A stretch of DNA of 64,000 bases from NVTR01 sp036480115 (GTDB lineage Bacteria; Pseudomonadota; Alphaproteobacteria; Rhodobacterales; Rhodobacteraceae): contig CBDDAE010000002.1 of NCBI GenBank assembly GCA_965224795.1, positions 186,001 to 250,000 on the forward strand. The letters are read 5' to 3'. The first letter of the stretch is position 1. Each line of letters begins with the position of its first letter. The notes beneath the pieces are model-generated. The model made no database searches. It had not been told where the DNA came from and saw only the letters and a program-made list of their open reading frames with translations. Shown one piece after another: positions 42,628-52,100 of the stretch. The position numbers and the translations under genes were made by a program.

Positions 42628-45600
42628 TTTGCTTTTCCCCCGCCTTGTCATAGAAAACCGGGTCAACAATTTTGGCGCGGATCGCTTCGCCGCCATTCAG
42701 GGTTGGTAATTCAACCACCTCACCCATCCGGTTCGGCCCGTGTTTGATCAGCCCCATGGCGATGCCCCGGTCCAGCGTGGCGGAGTAATATGTTGATGTC
42801 ACCCGGCCAATCACGTTGGCCTGACCATTGGCGTTTTTTCCATCGCCAACGGCGTAAGCCCCATCCGGAATGACCGAGCCGTCCAGCGTTTCCAGCCCCA
42901 CCAACTGCCAACGATCCGCGTCTTGCATATGGGTGCGCTCATGGGCGCGTTTGCCCATAAAGTCAGTTTTCTTTTTCGACAGCGCCCAATGCAGCCCCAG
43001 ATCCTGCGGGATCACTGTGCCATCGGTTTCATCCCCCATCATGATAAAGCCTTTTTCAGCCCGCAGGATATGCAGACATTCAGTGCCGTATGGCATTGCC
43101 CCAAACTCAGCGCCCGCCTTGTTCAACAGGTCCCAGAATGCACGTCCCTGCCCGGCTGGCACGGCGATTTCGTAAGAAAGTTCGCCGGAAAATGAGATGC
43201 GGAAAACCCTTGTGTCAAAGCCACCGATTTTTCCGTCAGCCCAGTGCATGAAGGGCAGCGCATCGGCGCTTAGGCCCATTCCGCTAAGGCTTTCCAGCAG
43301 TTTACGGGCATTGGGGCCGACAACGGCGATCTGGGCGAATTGTTCGGTTACGTTGGCTGTGTAAACCTGCCAATCCCACCATTCGCATTGCAGCCAGTCC
43401 TCCATATGGGCGTGGATGGTATCAGCGCCGCCAGTGGTGGTGTGGCAAAGCCAGGTGTCATCATCAATGCGCGCCACCACGCCGTCATCAATCAGAAATC
43501 CGTTTTCATTGCACATCAGACCATATCGGCATTTGCCGGGTGCAAGGTTGCTCATCATATTGGTGTACAACATATCCAGGAACTTGCCGGCATCCGGGCC
43601 CTTGACGATGATTTTGCCAAGGGTTGAGGCATCCAGCAGGCCCAAGGACTTGCGGGTATTCAAAACTTCCCGGTTTACGGCATCCGGAACAGTTTCACCG
43701 GGGCGCTGATAGCAATAGGGGCGACGCCAATGGCCAACCGGTTCCCAGTCAGCGCCGTTCTGATCAGACCAGCCATGGATTGGCGATTTGCTCAAGGGTT
43801 GAAACAACTCTGCGCGCGCTTCACCGGCGATCGAACCCATGGAAATAGGAGTGTAGGGCGGGCGAAAGGTGGTGGTACCGACGCGCGGTATTTCATTGTT
43901 TAAAGCATCAGCAAGAACAGCCAACCCGTTGATATTGCTAAGTTTACCCTGATCCGTCGCCATGCCCAATGTGGTGTAACGCTTAGTGTGCTCAACACTT
44001 TCAAAACCTTCGCGCGCGGCCAGCTGCACGTCAGATACCTTGACGTCATTTTGATAATCCAGCCACATTTTCATGCGTTTCTTGATGCCTGCCCCCTGGG
44101 GCATGATCCAGACCGGGGCCATGGGTTGAGTGTCGGATGTTTTAGCCTTTGGTGCAGCGCTCTTTTTCACGGTGAAACCCGCGGTCGTGGCGGCGGCTTT
44201 GCCGGCCTGATCCGCGTTTTTAAGAACCGCATCACTTAACATCGCTCCACTGGCAATACCGGCGGTGTTAACAAAGCCCTGACCCGATTGATTGGTTGGC
44301 GCGCGTTCCGGGTCAGGGCGAAAATGCGCGTGGGTATCATCCCAGATCAGTTTGCCACCGCAATGGGACCACAGATGCACCACTGGCGACCAGCCGCCGG
44401 ACATGGCCACCACGTCGCAAGCAATGGTTTCCAGCGTCGCGCCTTCACCCGCCTGATTGGTTATTTCAACGCCTGTGACACGCTTGCCCCCCAGCACCTT
44501 TGCAATGGCTTTTCCGGACTCAACCCGTATGCCCAGATCACGGGCCTGATCGGCCAGAGCGCTACTTGCCTGTGGGCGGGCATCCAGAATGACCGGGACA
44601 TCCAGCCCGGCATTTTTCAGTGCAATTGCGGTAAGATAGGCGTCGTCATTGTTGGTGACCACAACACAGCGATCCCCGATGGAAACACCAAAATTGACAA
44701 CATAATCGCGCACCGCTGCCGCCAGCATGACGCCAGGGATGTCGTTACCGGCAAATGATAGCGGGCGCTCAATCGCGCCGGTGGCGGTGATAATTTGCTT
44801 AGCCCGTATGCGCCAAAGCCGGTGACGCGGGCCGCCGGTTTCAGGGGCATGGTCGGTCCGGCGCTCATAGGCCAGCGCGTAGCCGTGATCATAGACCCCG
44901 GCGCCCATACAGCGGTTTCGGGTCGCGATATTATCCATTTTATCAATGGCTTTCATGGATTTATTAATCCACTCATCCGCCGCCATATTGTTAATCTCAA
45001 CCCCATCAACCGGGGCGCGGCCACCCCAATGGGCGGTTTGTTCAACCAGCAATACCTTGGCACCGCTTGCCCCGGCTGCCAGTGCCGCCTGAATACCGGC
45101 AATGCCACCACCGATGACCAGCACATCCACATGGGTATAAAAGTGTTCATAGCTGTCCTGGTCCCGGTCTTTCGGGGCTTTGCCAAGTCCGGCGGATTTG
45201 CGAATGATCGGTTCAAACAGGTGCTTCCAGGCGGCGCGCGGGGCCATGAAGGTTTTGTAATAAAACCCGGCAGGCAGGAACCGCGCGGCCAAATTATTTA
45301 CAATGCCAACGTCAAGTTCCAGACTGGGCCAGTGGTTTTGCGATTGCGCGCTAAGCCCTTGGAATAATTCGGTTGTCGTGGCCCGTTGATTGGGTTCAAA
45401 GCGGTCATCCACGCCAATACCCATTAGCGCATTGGGTTCTTCGGCACCGCTGGCGACCACACCGCGAGGGCGATGATACTTGAATGAGCGCCCCATCAAC
45501 ATCTGATCATTGGCCAACAGGGCCGAGGCCAACGTGTCACCCGCAACCCCCTGCAAACGCTTGCCATTAAAGGTAAATTCGACGGGTTTGTCACGGTTCA

Positions 45601-45634
45601 GCAACCGTCCGCCGCTGGTCAGACGTTTGCTCAT
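42620..45634 (-). CDS. soxA: Sarcosine oxidase alpha subunit
   Basis: 1004 residues, full length for SoxA. An N-terminal ferredoxin-like segment (KPVEFTFNGKRLQGVAGDTLASALLAN), a dinucleotide-binding motif VLVIGGGIAGIQAALAAGA (near 170), the NAD-linked middle and a C-terminal GcvT-type folate-binding half (from about 610; AEFGAMPYGTECLHILRAEKGF) are present. The tetrameric enzyme oxidatively demethylates sarcosine to glycine, passing the methyl group to tetrahydrofolate as methylene-THF. It overlaps soxD by 4 nt and soxG by 8 nt. Confidence 0.95.
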   Translation of the reverse strand: MSKRLTSGGRLLNRDKPVEFTFNGKRLQGVAGDTLASALLANDQMLMGRSFKYHRPRGVVASGAEEPNALMGIGVDDRFEPNQRATTTELFQGLSAQSQNHWPSLELDVGIVNNLAARFLPAGFYYKTFMAPRAAWKHLFEPIIRKSAGLGKAPKDRDQDSYEHFYTHVDVLVIGGGIAGIQAALAAGASGAKVLLVEQTAHWGGRAPVDGVEINNMAADEWINKSMKAIDKMDNIATRNRCMGAGVYDHGYALAYERRTDHAPETGGPRHRLWRIRAKQIITATGAIERPLSFAGNDIPGVMLAAAVRDYVVNFGVSIGDRCVVVTNNDDAYLTAIALKNAGLDVPVILDARPQASSALADQARDLGIRVESGKAIAKVLGGKRVTGVEITNQAGEGATLETIACDVVAMSGGWSPVVHLWSHCGGKLIWDDTHAHFRPDPERAPTNQSGQGFVNTAGIASGAMLSDAVLKNADQAGKAAATTAGFTVKKSAAPKAKTSDTQPMAPVWIMPQGAGIKKRMKMWLDYQNDVKVSDVQLAAREGFESVEHTKRYTTLGMATDQGKLSNINGLAVLADALNNEIPRVGTTTFRPPYTPISMGSIAGEARAELFQPLSKSPIHGWSDQNGADWEPVGHWRRPYCYQRPGETVPDAVNREVLNTRKSLGLLDASTLGKIIVKGPDAGKFLDMLYTNMMSNLAPGKCRYGLMCNENGFLIDDGVVARIDDDTWLCHTTTGGADTIHAHMEDWLQCEWWDWQVYTANVTEQFAQIAVVGPNARKLLESLSGMGLSADALPFMHWADGKIGGFDTRVFRISFSGELSYEIAVPAGQGRAFWDLLNKAGAEFGAMPYGTECLHILRAEKGFIMMGDETDGTVIPQDLGLHWALSKKKTDFMGKRAHERTHMQDADRWQLVGLETLDGSVIPDGAYAVGDGKNANGQANVIGRVTSTYYSATLDRGIAMGLIKHGPNRMGEVVELPTLNGGEAIRAKIVDPVFYDKAGEKQNV

Positions 45635-45954
45635 GTCCAGCCCTTCCAGTCTGGGCGCCGCTTTTTAATCGCGTTTTCGATGGCCTTTGGCGGCTTGAAC
45701 GTCTGGGCCCTGTAGGTGCCAAAAACTTCCAACGTCACCGTATCGCGCGCCGCCATGAACCACTTTCCGCAACCATAGACATGGCGCCAGCGCTCAAAAT
45801 GAACGCCCATTGGGTTGTCACGGTTGAATAAATACGCTTCAAAATCAGCATCTTGCGAACCCATGGCTTGACGCTTCAGGTGCGCCTGACCACCGCCATG
45901 CAGGTCAGTTTCATCGGCATCAATGCCGCAATAGGGACAGGTCAGAATCAGCAT
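45631..45954 (-). CDS. soxD: Sarcosine oxidase delta subunit
   Basis: 107 residues with the zinc site LTCPYCGIDADETDLHGGG (Cys6, Cys9 and a His) and the GCGKWFMAARDTVTLEVFGTYRAQ segment that is the SoxD hallmark. It is a small Zn-binding subunit of heterotetrameric sarcosine oxidase. It overlaps soxA by 4 nt. Unlike the usual order, two unrelated small genes lie between it and soxB. Confidence 0.93.
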   Translation of the reverse strand: MLILTCPYCGIDADETDLHGGGQAHLKRQAMGSQDADFEAYLFNRDNPMGVHFERWRHVYGCGKWFMAARDTVTLEVFGTYRAQTFKPPKAIENAIKKRRPDWKGWT

Positions 45955-46042
45955 GGGCTATCTCCGGCCATAATCGAGCGAATAACGCTACTCTTTCGTG
46001 AAAACCGGGCCCGCGGATTATTCCTTGTTGGCAGCAAATTTT

Positions 46043-46483
46043 TCATAATATGGCCCATCTCAGGAATACATCACCAAAACCCCATTGTGTGGTGGCCATG
46101 GTGAGTAATAAAATATTTCGCGAATTGATCCGCTCGGCGTGGTCGCGCAAAGTGGCAAATTGCAGTTCTTCATCCAGATAATCGGTGACATAGCCTTCAT
46201 TTGGGATGTATTTGGGCGCGACGCCTTCTTTCATCACCTCAAGTTCCAGGCCAAACTCATGCAAAATACGTTCCACCGCGGCCTGACGGCGCAATTCGAT
46301 TTGCAACAAACGGTCGGTGAAAAACAGGATAGCAGCAGCAACGCCCAATGAGCCGAAACGCTGGAACGCATCCGGGTTTTGCAAGGCAATACTGAAAAAG
46401 GAGCCAATCAGATAAGCGCTAAGACCCAGCGTAGCCGCCAGACGCGATAACCGTTTCGGCAATATATCGACAAGCCGGTGCAT
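46043..46483 (-). CDS. Small membrane protein of unknown function inside the sox operon
   Basis: 146 residues with two hydrophobic segments (LAATLGLSAYLIGSFFSIAL and FGSLGVAAAILFFTDRLLQ, about 17-58), a charged helical middle and a third hydrophobic stretch near the C-terminus (NILLLTMATTQWGFGDVF). No domain recognised. It follows the 48-aa peptide gene by 27 nt and precedes soxD by 88 nt, all on the minus strand, so it may be co-transcribed with sarcosine oxidase. The Shine-Dalgarno is weak. Confidence 0.62.
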   Translation of the reverse strand: MHRLVDILPKRLSRLAATLGLSAYLIGSFFSIALQNPDAFQRFGSLGVAAAILFFTDRLLQIELRRQAAVERILHEFGLELEVMKEGVAPKYIPNEGYVTDYLDEELQFATLRDHAERINSRNILLLTMATTQWGFGDVFLRWAIL

Positions 46484-46510
46484 TAGATTGCAACCGCTTG
46501 AAAAAGCGCG

Positions 46511-46657
46511 TCAACCGTTGGAGATGGCGCGCTTCCCTGTTGTTTTTCGTGCCTGTTTTTCGTTCCTGGGCGCATCAACAACGGCTGTTCTAAACACAAG
46601 AACAACCCCTGCAACCAATACAATAACCGCGCCGATAATAATCCAGTCTGAAGCCAT
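46511..46657 (-). CDS. 48-residue single-span membrane peptide between soxB and soxD
   Basis: ATG 46657 follows GGGGAG at about 9 nt, and the frame runs 48 codons to TGA 46513-46511. The product is one transmembrane segment (WIIIGAVIVLVAGVVLVF) followed by a basic tail (RNEKQARKTTGKRAIS). The strong start signal and clean hydrophobic profile argue that it is real. No family recognised. It probably pairs with the 146-aa membrane protein encoded 27 nt downstream. Confidence 0.6.
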   Translation of the reverse strand: MASDWIIIGAVIVLVAGVVLVFRTAVVDAPRNEKQARKTTGKRAISNG

Positions 46658-46940
46658 GCTGTCTGCTCCCCAGCAATTTTTTTACTGGCTATCAGACTTG
46701 GACTTGAGGGTGCAAAACCCCACAAGGTAATGCGCAATATCAGGCTAAATGTCGCCCATGACTGGTGGATTGTTGCCGATTCCGCAACGGTTGCGCGGGA
46801 TTGTGTTGCCGTTAGGTAACGCAAGTTTGTTAATTTCATGCTGCGACCATTCCTAGGTACGATCTCGCTTGTTTTCGCCGGGTAAAAAGACCGTCGGTCC
46901 ATATTCCCATCAATCTGGGCCAGTAAACGTGGGGTTTTCA
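46658..46940. other. 283-bp interval between soxB and the 48-aa gene, no gene seen
   Basis: A minus-strand frame starts near the soxB stop and crosses this interval, but it has no protein-like pattern and runs over the 48-aa gene in another frame. Short dyads are present, such as CGTTA-GG-TAACG at 46810-46821. It may hold a terminator after soxB and a promoter for the downstream genes. Confidence 0.5.
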
Positions 46941-48188
46941 TCAATGCGCCACCCCGGCCGCGACGGATTCATCAATGAACCGCCCTTCCCTGAAACGGTT
47001 CAGACCAAACGCTTGCGCCAATGGCCCGGGTTCACCTTTTGCCACCAGATCTGCCATCGCCCAACCAGAGCCGGGGATCGATTTGAAACCACCCGTCCCC
47101 CAGCCGCAATCAAAGTAGCAATTTCCCAGCGGGGTTTTAGAGATGATCGGCGAGCGATCCCCGGTCATATCCACAATACCGCCCCATTGGCGCAACATTT
47201 TAAGGCGGCTGATCATTGGAAAGGTTTCGACCAGTGCGCGCACGGTTTCTTCTATATGATGGAATGAACCGCGCTGTGTGTAGCTGTTGAACCCGTCCGC
47301 GCCGCCGCCGATGACCATTTCGCCCTTATCAGACTGGGACATATATCCATGCACCGTGTTAGCCATCACCACAACGTCCATGCAGGGTTTGATCGGCTCT
47401 GACACCAGCGCTTGCAGCGAAACGCTTTCCATTGGCAATCGGAACCCGGCCATATCGGCCAGTTGTCCGGAATGCCCTGCCACCACAACGGCCAGCTTGT
47501 CGCAATTGATGCGCCCCTTTCTGGTCTGAACACCGGTCACTTTTCCCTTGGCCTTATGGATGGCGGTAACCTCAGTACGTTGCAGGATGTGCATGCCCAT
47601 ATCTGAGCAGGCGCGCGCGTAGCCCCAGGCGACAGCATCATGGCGCGCGGTGCCGCCGCGGGCCTGCCAAAGCGCGCCCAGCACCGGATAGCGCGGGCCA
47701 TTCAGGGAAATGATGGGTACCAACTGTTTCACCCGCGCAGGCGTGATGAATTCGGTCGTCACCCCCTGCAGATTATTGGCGTAAACCGTGCGCTGGAAAC
47801 CGCGGACCTCATGGTGGGTTTGGGCCAGCATCAGCACGCCACGGGGGCTGAACATTATATTGTAGTTCAGGTCCTGGCTTAGGGTTTCATACAGGCTGCG
47901 GGCCTTTTCATAGATCGCCGCACTTGGGTCCTGCAGGTAATTGGACCGGATTATCGTGGTATTGCGCCCGGTATTACCGCCGCCCAGCCAGCCCTTTTCG
48001 ATGATGGCTACATTTTTGACGCCGTGGTTTTTGCCCAGGTAATAGGCCGTCGCCAGCCCATGGCCCCCGGCGCCAATAATCACCACGTCGTATTTCTTTT
48101 TCGGTTCCGGCGCGGCCCAGGCCCGTTCCCAACCGGTGTGATACCGAGCAGCTTCGCGGGCGATGGCAAAGGCCGAATAGCGTCGCAT
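46941..48188 (-). CDS. soxB: Sarcosine oxidase beta subunit
   Basis: 415 residues: N-terminal RRYSAFAIAREAARYHTGWE, then the FAD-binding VVIIGAGGHGLATAYYLG (near 34-51) and the GGGNTGRNTTIIRSNYLQDP segment (near 66-85) characteristic of SoxB. The beta subunit carries the sarcosine-oxidising site with FAD and covalent FMN. It is the first sox gene transcribed. The gap to soxD (986 nt) holds two small membrane-protein genes. Confidence 0.95.
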   Translation of the reverse strand: MRRYSAFAIAREAARYHTGWERAWAAPEPKKKYDVVIIGAGGHGLATAYYLGKNHGVKNVAIIEKGWLGGGNTGRNTTIIRSNYLQDPSAAIYEKARSLYETLSQDLNYNIMFSPRGVLMLAQTHHEVRGFQRTVYANNLQGVTTEFITPARVKQLVPIISLNGPRYPVLGALWQARGGTARHDAVAWGYARACSDMGMHILQRTEVTAIHKAKGKVTGVQTRKGRINCDKLAVVVAGHSGQLADMAGFRLPMESVSLQALVSEPIKPCMDVVVMANTVHGYMSQSDKGEMVIGGGADGFNSYTQRGSFHHIEETVRALVETFPMISRLKMLRQWGGIVDMTGDRSPIISKTPLGNCYFDCGWGTGGFKSIPGSGWAMADLVAKGEPGPLAQAFGLNRFREGRFIDESVAAGVAH

Positions 48189-48395
48189 GGATCGAATCCT
48201 TTTGGGGCGGCAGATTTATGTAGATGATACATGAAACGAATGTGCATAAATGCAAAGGGTCGCAGGCGGCATTTAGTCATATTTTCACGACATCACTAGT
48301 GTAACATTAGTCGTAGTATCACCCTTACGTCAGAATGGCGTGGCAAGGGGTTTTGATCAGGCGCAGCAGGGTTTAGAGGGGAGGCAGGAGACATG

Positions 48396-49604
48396 ATGGA
48401 ATTTTGGATTATTGCAGCGGCCATTACGGCTTTGGTCGGGGGTGCCTTGGCGCTTAGCGCGTTGGCGCGCCGTGGTGTTGTTGGTGGCATGGGTAACGAT
48501 GTACAAGTCTACCGAGACCAACTGGACGAAGTTTCGCGCGACCAGGCCCGCGGCGTTATTAACCCAGATGAGGCCGATCGCCTGCGCCTTGAAGTGTCGC
48601 GCCGGTTGCTGGACGCTGATCGCAACACGCAAACAGGTTCGGGCCAGATAAGTGTTAGTGCAAGCCCGTTTTTAGCAGGGGTGATGGTCCTTGCTTTGTT
48701 TGGCGGGGCTTTTTTGATTTATGGCCAATTGGGTAAATCCGGGTTGCGTGATCTGCCTTTAGCTACGCGCTTACTAGACGCCGAAAATACCCGTCTGAAT
48801 CGCGCCAGTCAGGCCGAAGCAGAAGCTACCGCCCCCACAGCCACTGTCCCAACTGACAACCCCGAACATCAGGAATTAATGGTGCAGTTGCGCGCTGCAC
48901 TGAAAACACGCCCGGAAGATTTACAGGGCCACACGCTTTTGGCGCAAAACGAAGCCGGGTTGGGCAATTTTGTAGCGGCGCATCAGGCGCAAGCAAGGGT
49001 ATTGACCATCAAAGGCGACGGGGCCACAGCCAATGATTTCGCCAATTACGCCGATCTGTTGGCGCTGGCCGCCAATGGTTATGTTTCGCCGGAAGCCGAA
49101 GCGGCAGTTGATCGTTCGCTGGCGCTGGACGAAAATAATGGCTCAGCGCATTATTATCGTGGGCTACTTGAGGCCCAGATTGGCCGCCCTGATCTGGCAT
49201 TTAATATTTGGCGAACACTGTTGGAACAAAGCCTGCCAGACGCGCCTTGGGTGCCCCCCATCCGGGCGCAGATTGGATTTGTCGCAGCGGATGCCGGCAT
49301 TCGCTATGATTTGCCTGATTTGCAACCGGGCCCAAGTGTTGGTGATGTGGCCGCCGCTCAGGATATGAGCGCTGAGGAACGCGATACAATGATCCGGGGA
49401 ATGGTGGAACAATTGTCCGCCCGATTGGCGGATGAAGGTGGCAGTGCTCAGGAATGGGCCCGCCTAATTGGGGCACTTGGCGTTCTAGGCGAAACCGAAC
49501 GCGCCAGTGCTATTTGGAACGAGGCAAAAGACGTCTTCGCCGCCAGTCCTGAACAGCTTGCCACCGTGCGCCAGGCGGCTGCACGGGCCGGAGTTGCCAA
49601 TTGA
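48396..49604 (+). CDS. ccmI: Cytochrome c biogenesis protein CcmI
   Basis: 402 residues from ATG 48396; ATG 48393 is directly before it but only 2 nt from AGGAG, so 48396 is preferred. Two membrane spans (FWIIAAAITALVGGALALSA near 3-22; FLAGVMVLALFGGAFLIYG near 90-108) bracket a cytosolic loop with YRDQLDEVSRDQARGVI, and a periplasmic Tpr domain follows. CcmI chaperones apocytochrome c to the heme ligation complex. It overlaps ruvX by 4 nt. Confidence 0.92.
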   Translation: MEFWIIAAAITALVGGALALSALARRGVVGGMGNDVQVYRDQLDEVSRDQARGVINPDEADRLRLEVSRRLLDADRNTQTGSGQISVSASPFLAGVMVLALFGGAFLIYGQLGKSGLRDLPLATRLLDAENTRLNRASQAEAEATAPTATVPTDNPEHQELMVQLRAALKTRPEDLQGHTLLAQNEAGLGNFVAAHQAQARVLTIKGDGATANDFANYADLLALAANGYVSPEAEAAVDRSLALDENNGSAHYYRGLLEAQIGRPDLAFNIWRTLLEQSLPDAPWVPPIRAQIGFVAADAGIRYDLPDLQPGPSVGDVAAAQDMSAEERDTMIRGMVEQLSARLADEGGSAQEWARLIGALGVLGETERASAIWNEAKDVFAASPEQLATVRQAAARAGVAN

Positions 49605-50077
49605 TCTTTGACGATATCGTCCAATTTGCTGCCAGTTTGCCCAATGCACAGGCGATAGCCGGGCTGGACCTTGGGGAAAAAACCATCGGCGTGGCGGTTT
49701 CGGATGGATTTCGTTCGGTCGCGACGCCGTTAGATACCATTCGGCGCAAGAAATTTAGCATCGATGCAGATCAGTTGATCAGTATTTTTGAGGCCCGCCA
49801 GATTTGTGGCGTAATATTGGGCTTGCCGCTGAATATGGACGGTTCAGAAGGTCCGCGCTGCCAGTCAACACGCGCTTTTGCCCGCAATCTAACCCGTCTG
49901 ACCGATTTGCCCATTGGGTTTTGGGATGAGCGCCTGTCAACTGTTGCGGCAGAACGGGCCCTGCTTGAGGCAGATACGTCACGAAAACGTCGTTCTCAGG
50001 TGATAGATCACGTGGCGGCCGGGTTTATTCTACAAGGGGCACTGGACCGGTTGGCCCACCTGAAGGACGCGACATGA
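49601..50077 (+). CDS. ruvX: Putative Holliday junction resolvase RuvX (YqgF)
   Basis: 158 residues from TTG 49601, which overlaps the ccmI stop (TTGA). RNase H-like nuclease motifs are AGLDLGEKTIGVAVSDG (near 20-36), LGLPLNMDGSEGPR and WDERLSTVAAERALLEAD, with the acidic catalytic residues. The family acts on pre-16S rRNA and/or branched DNA. It is coupled by ATGA to the DUF1289 gene. Confidence 0.9.
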   Translation: MIFDDIVQFAASLPNAQAIAGLDLGEKTIGVAVSDGFRSVATPLDTIRRKKFSIDADQLISIFEARQICGVILGLPLNMDGSEGPRCQSTRAFARNLTRLTDLPIGFWDERLSTVAAERALLEADTSRKRRSQVIDHVAAGFILQGALDRLAHLKDAT

Positions 50078-50331
50078 ACGATGACACCATCGCCGATACA
50101 TGGAAACGCAACGAGATCGACAGCCCCTGTGTGAACATCTGCGTCATCCACCCCGAGGCAAAGATATGCGTCGGTTGCCACCGAACGGCGGACGAAATCA
50201 GCAGCTGGTCGATAATTTCCCAGGCCGAGCGTGACAGAATTCGCACCGATCTGGAAAGTCGCGCGCCTATGTTGCGAACCCGGCGTGGTGGTCGCGCGAA
50301 GCGTCGACTGGAAAATCCACCGAAACTTTAA
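50074..50331 (+). CDS. DUF1289 family protein
   Basis: 85 residues with the conserved four-cysteine pattern SPCVNICVIHPEAKICVGCHRTADE (Cys-x3-Cys and Cys-x2-Cys), probably a metal or Fe-S site. It has a basic C-terminal tail. Overlaps ruvX by 4 nt. Function unknown. Confidence 0.85.
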   Translation: MNDDTIADTWKRNEIDSPCVNICVIHPEAKICVGCHRTADEISSWSIISQAERDRIRTDLESRAPMLRTRRGGRAKRRLENPPKL

Positions 50332-50361
50332 AGCATACTCAGTAATCGGAAGGCACATTTT

Positions 50362-50961
50362 ATGAAGAACGTAATATTCGATTTTGGAAATGTTATTATC
50401 CGTTGGGACCCCTACCGGGCATTATCAACGGTGTTCAACAGCCGTGAAGAAATGGACAAAACTCTGATTGAAATCGGGTTTTTCGACTGGAATCTGGAAC
50501 AAGACCGGGGCCGCAGTTGGCCCGAAGGCATTGCCATTGCCAAACGCGACATGCCGAAACACGCCCATATTTTTCAAGCTTACGCTGACGGTTTGCGCCC
50601 GGCCCATGATGAGCTGGTGGCCGGCACATCAGAATTAATCGAAAACCTGCACAACAAAGGTGTTGGGCTGTTTGGCCTGACCAATGCTTCATTGGCGACG
50701 GTCGACGTGGTAAAATCAGTGGCCCCGGTGCTGGGCTTGATGCAAGATATCGTGGTGTCTGCGGCCGAAAGCATGATCAAGCCAGACGCTGAAATATTTG
50801 AACTATGCTTAAGTCGGAACAATCTGGAACGCAGCCAAGCTCTGTTTGTCGATGACAGTCTGGCCAACTGCGAAGCAGCCCGCACGCTTGGTATTGCAGC
50901 ACATCATTTCAGTGATGCTGCCGGTCTAATGGCTGAATTACTGCAGCGGGGCCTGCTTTAA
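50362..50961 (+). CDS. HAD-superfamily hydrolase (YihX-like)
   Basis: 199 residues with HAD motif I FDFGNVIIRWDP (Asp nucleophile replaced in context by FDFGN, as in the YihX branch), motif II FGLTNAS, Lys in SAAESMIKPDAEIF and motif III ALFVDDSLANCEAA. A sugar-phosphate phosphatase or haloacid-dehalogenase-like role is likely; the substrate is open. It lies downstream of DUF1289 after 30 nt. Confidence 0.87.
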   Translation: MKNVIFDFGNVIIRWDPYRALSTVFNSREEMDKTLIEIGFFDWNLEQDRGRSWPEGIAIAKRDMPKHAHIFQAYADGLRPAHDELVAGTSELIENLHNKGVGLFGLTNASLATVDVVKSVAPVLGLMQDIVVSAAESMIKPDAEIFELCLSRNNLERSQALFVDDSLANCEAARTLGIAAHHFSDAAGLMAELLQRGLL

Positions 50962-50996
50962 CGCACACACGAAAGCGCCGTTCCCCGGCAAACGCA

Positions 50997-51983
50997 TCAG
51001 ACCTGTTGATCTCCCATCTGGTTCAGCGCGTTTAACACCAGCCCACTGTCGGCGTAGATTTCTGGGGCACCGTTAGAAAGCATTTGCCGCCAGCCCCGTG
51101 CACCGGGTTGCCCTGCAAACAGACCCAGCATGTGCCGGGTGATCTGGTTCAATCGGCCCCCCGCAGCGATATGTCGGTCAATATAGGGCAGCATGGCTAG
51201 CACAACATCGCGGCTGGATTTCTGGCCCGGCTGGCCAAATAATTCGCGGTCTACCTGGCTTAGTAAATTCGCCGGGCGCTGATAGGCGGCGCGCCCCACC
51301 ATGACCCCGTCCATGCCTTTTTCAATATGGGTTTTCGCCTCCGACAGCGACGCTATCCCACCATTGATCGACAAGTGAAGTTGCGGAAAATACCGCTTCA
51401 TCTGGTAGATCAGGTCATAGTCCAGCGGCGGCACATCGCGGTTTTGCTTGGGGCTAAGGCCCAGCAACCAGGCTTTGCGGGCGTGGATGGTAAAGCGTTT
51501 CACCCCAGTCGCCGCCACGGTTTCAATGAAATGCGGCAACACATCGCGGGGTTCCTGATCATCGACGCCAATGCGACATTTCACCGTGACCTCAACCTTG
51601 CTGGCCGCGATCATTTCGGCGGCGCACTCGGCCACCAATTCCGGAGATTTCATCAGCACTGCGCCAAAAGCCCCCGATTGCACACGGTCCGACGGACAGC
51701 CAATATTCAGGTTCACTTCATCATATCCTGCGTCACTGCACAGGCGTGTGGCCTTGGCCAGTTCTGCCGGGTCTGAACCGCCAAGCTGCACTGCCACCGG
51801 GTGTTCTGCCGCATCAAATTCCAGCAGATGCAAGGCACCACCGCGCACCAAGGCCGGAGCAGTCACCATTTCCGTATACAACAATGCATGTTTGCTGAAC
51901 TGGCGGTGCAAATACCGGCAGTGGCGATCGGTCCAATCCATCATCGGCGCGACGGAGAATTTTGCGGCGTCTGTTACGGTCAT
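50997..51983 (-). CDS. dusA: tRNA-dihydrouridine synthase A
   Basis: 328 residues if begun at ATG 51983 (MTVTDAAKFSVAPMMDWTD); an ATG 15 nt upstream is also in frame. FMN-binding TIM-barrel signatures are SVAPMMDWTDRHCRYL and EVNLNIGCPSDRVQSGAFGA, with the catalytic cysteine near residue 92, and VKCRIGVDDQ and SINGGI later. DusA reduces U20/U20a of tRNA with NADPH. It diverges from the amidase gene. Confidence 0.93.
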   Translation of the reverse strand: MTVTDAAKFSVAPMMDWTDRHCRYLHRQFSKHALLYTEMVTAPALVRGGALHLLEFDAAEHPVAVQLGGSDPAELAKATRLCSDAGYDEVNLNIGCPSDRVQSGAFGAVLMKSPELVAECAAEMIAASKVEVTVKCRIGVDDQEPRDVLPHFIETVAATGVKRFTIHARKAWLLGLSPKQNRDVPPLDYDLIYQMKRYFPQLHLSINGGIASLSEAKTHIEKGMDGVMVGRAAYQRPANLLSQVDRELFGQPGQKSSRDVVLAMLPYIDRHIAAGGRLNQITRHMLGLFAGQPGARGWRQMLSNGAPEIYADSGLVLNALNQMGDQQV

Positions 51984-52100
51984 TATCCTGCCCGGCATTT
52001 GCGGGCGGGTTATAGCATTCGGGCATTGGCAAACAAGGGCGGGCTTGAAACACTGGCGATAAACCGACAGGCTGGTCGGGGTAAAATCAGGAGAATTTCG

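Noticed and set aside
46483..46944. 153-aa minus-strand frame between soxB and the 146-aa gene
   Set aside because: It crosses the well-supported 48-aa gene in another frame, has no ribosome-binding site specific to it, and its composition (many isolated R, W, S) is not protein-like.
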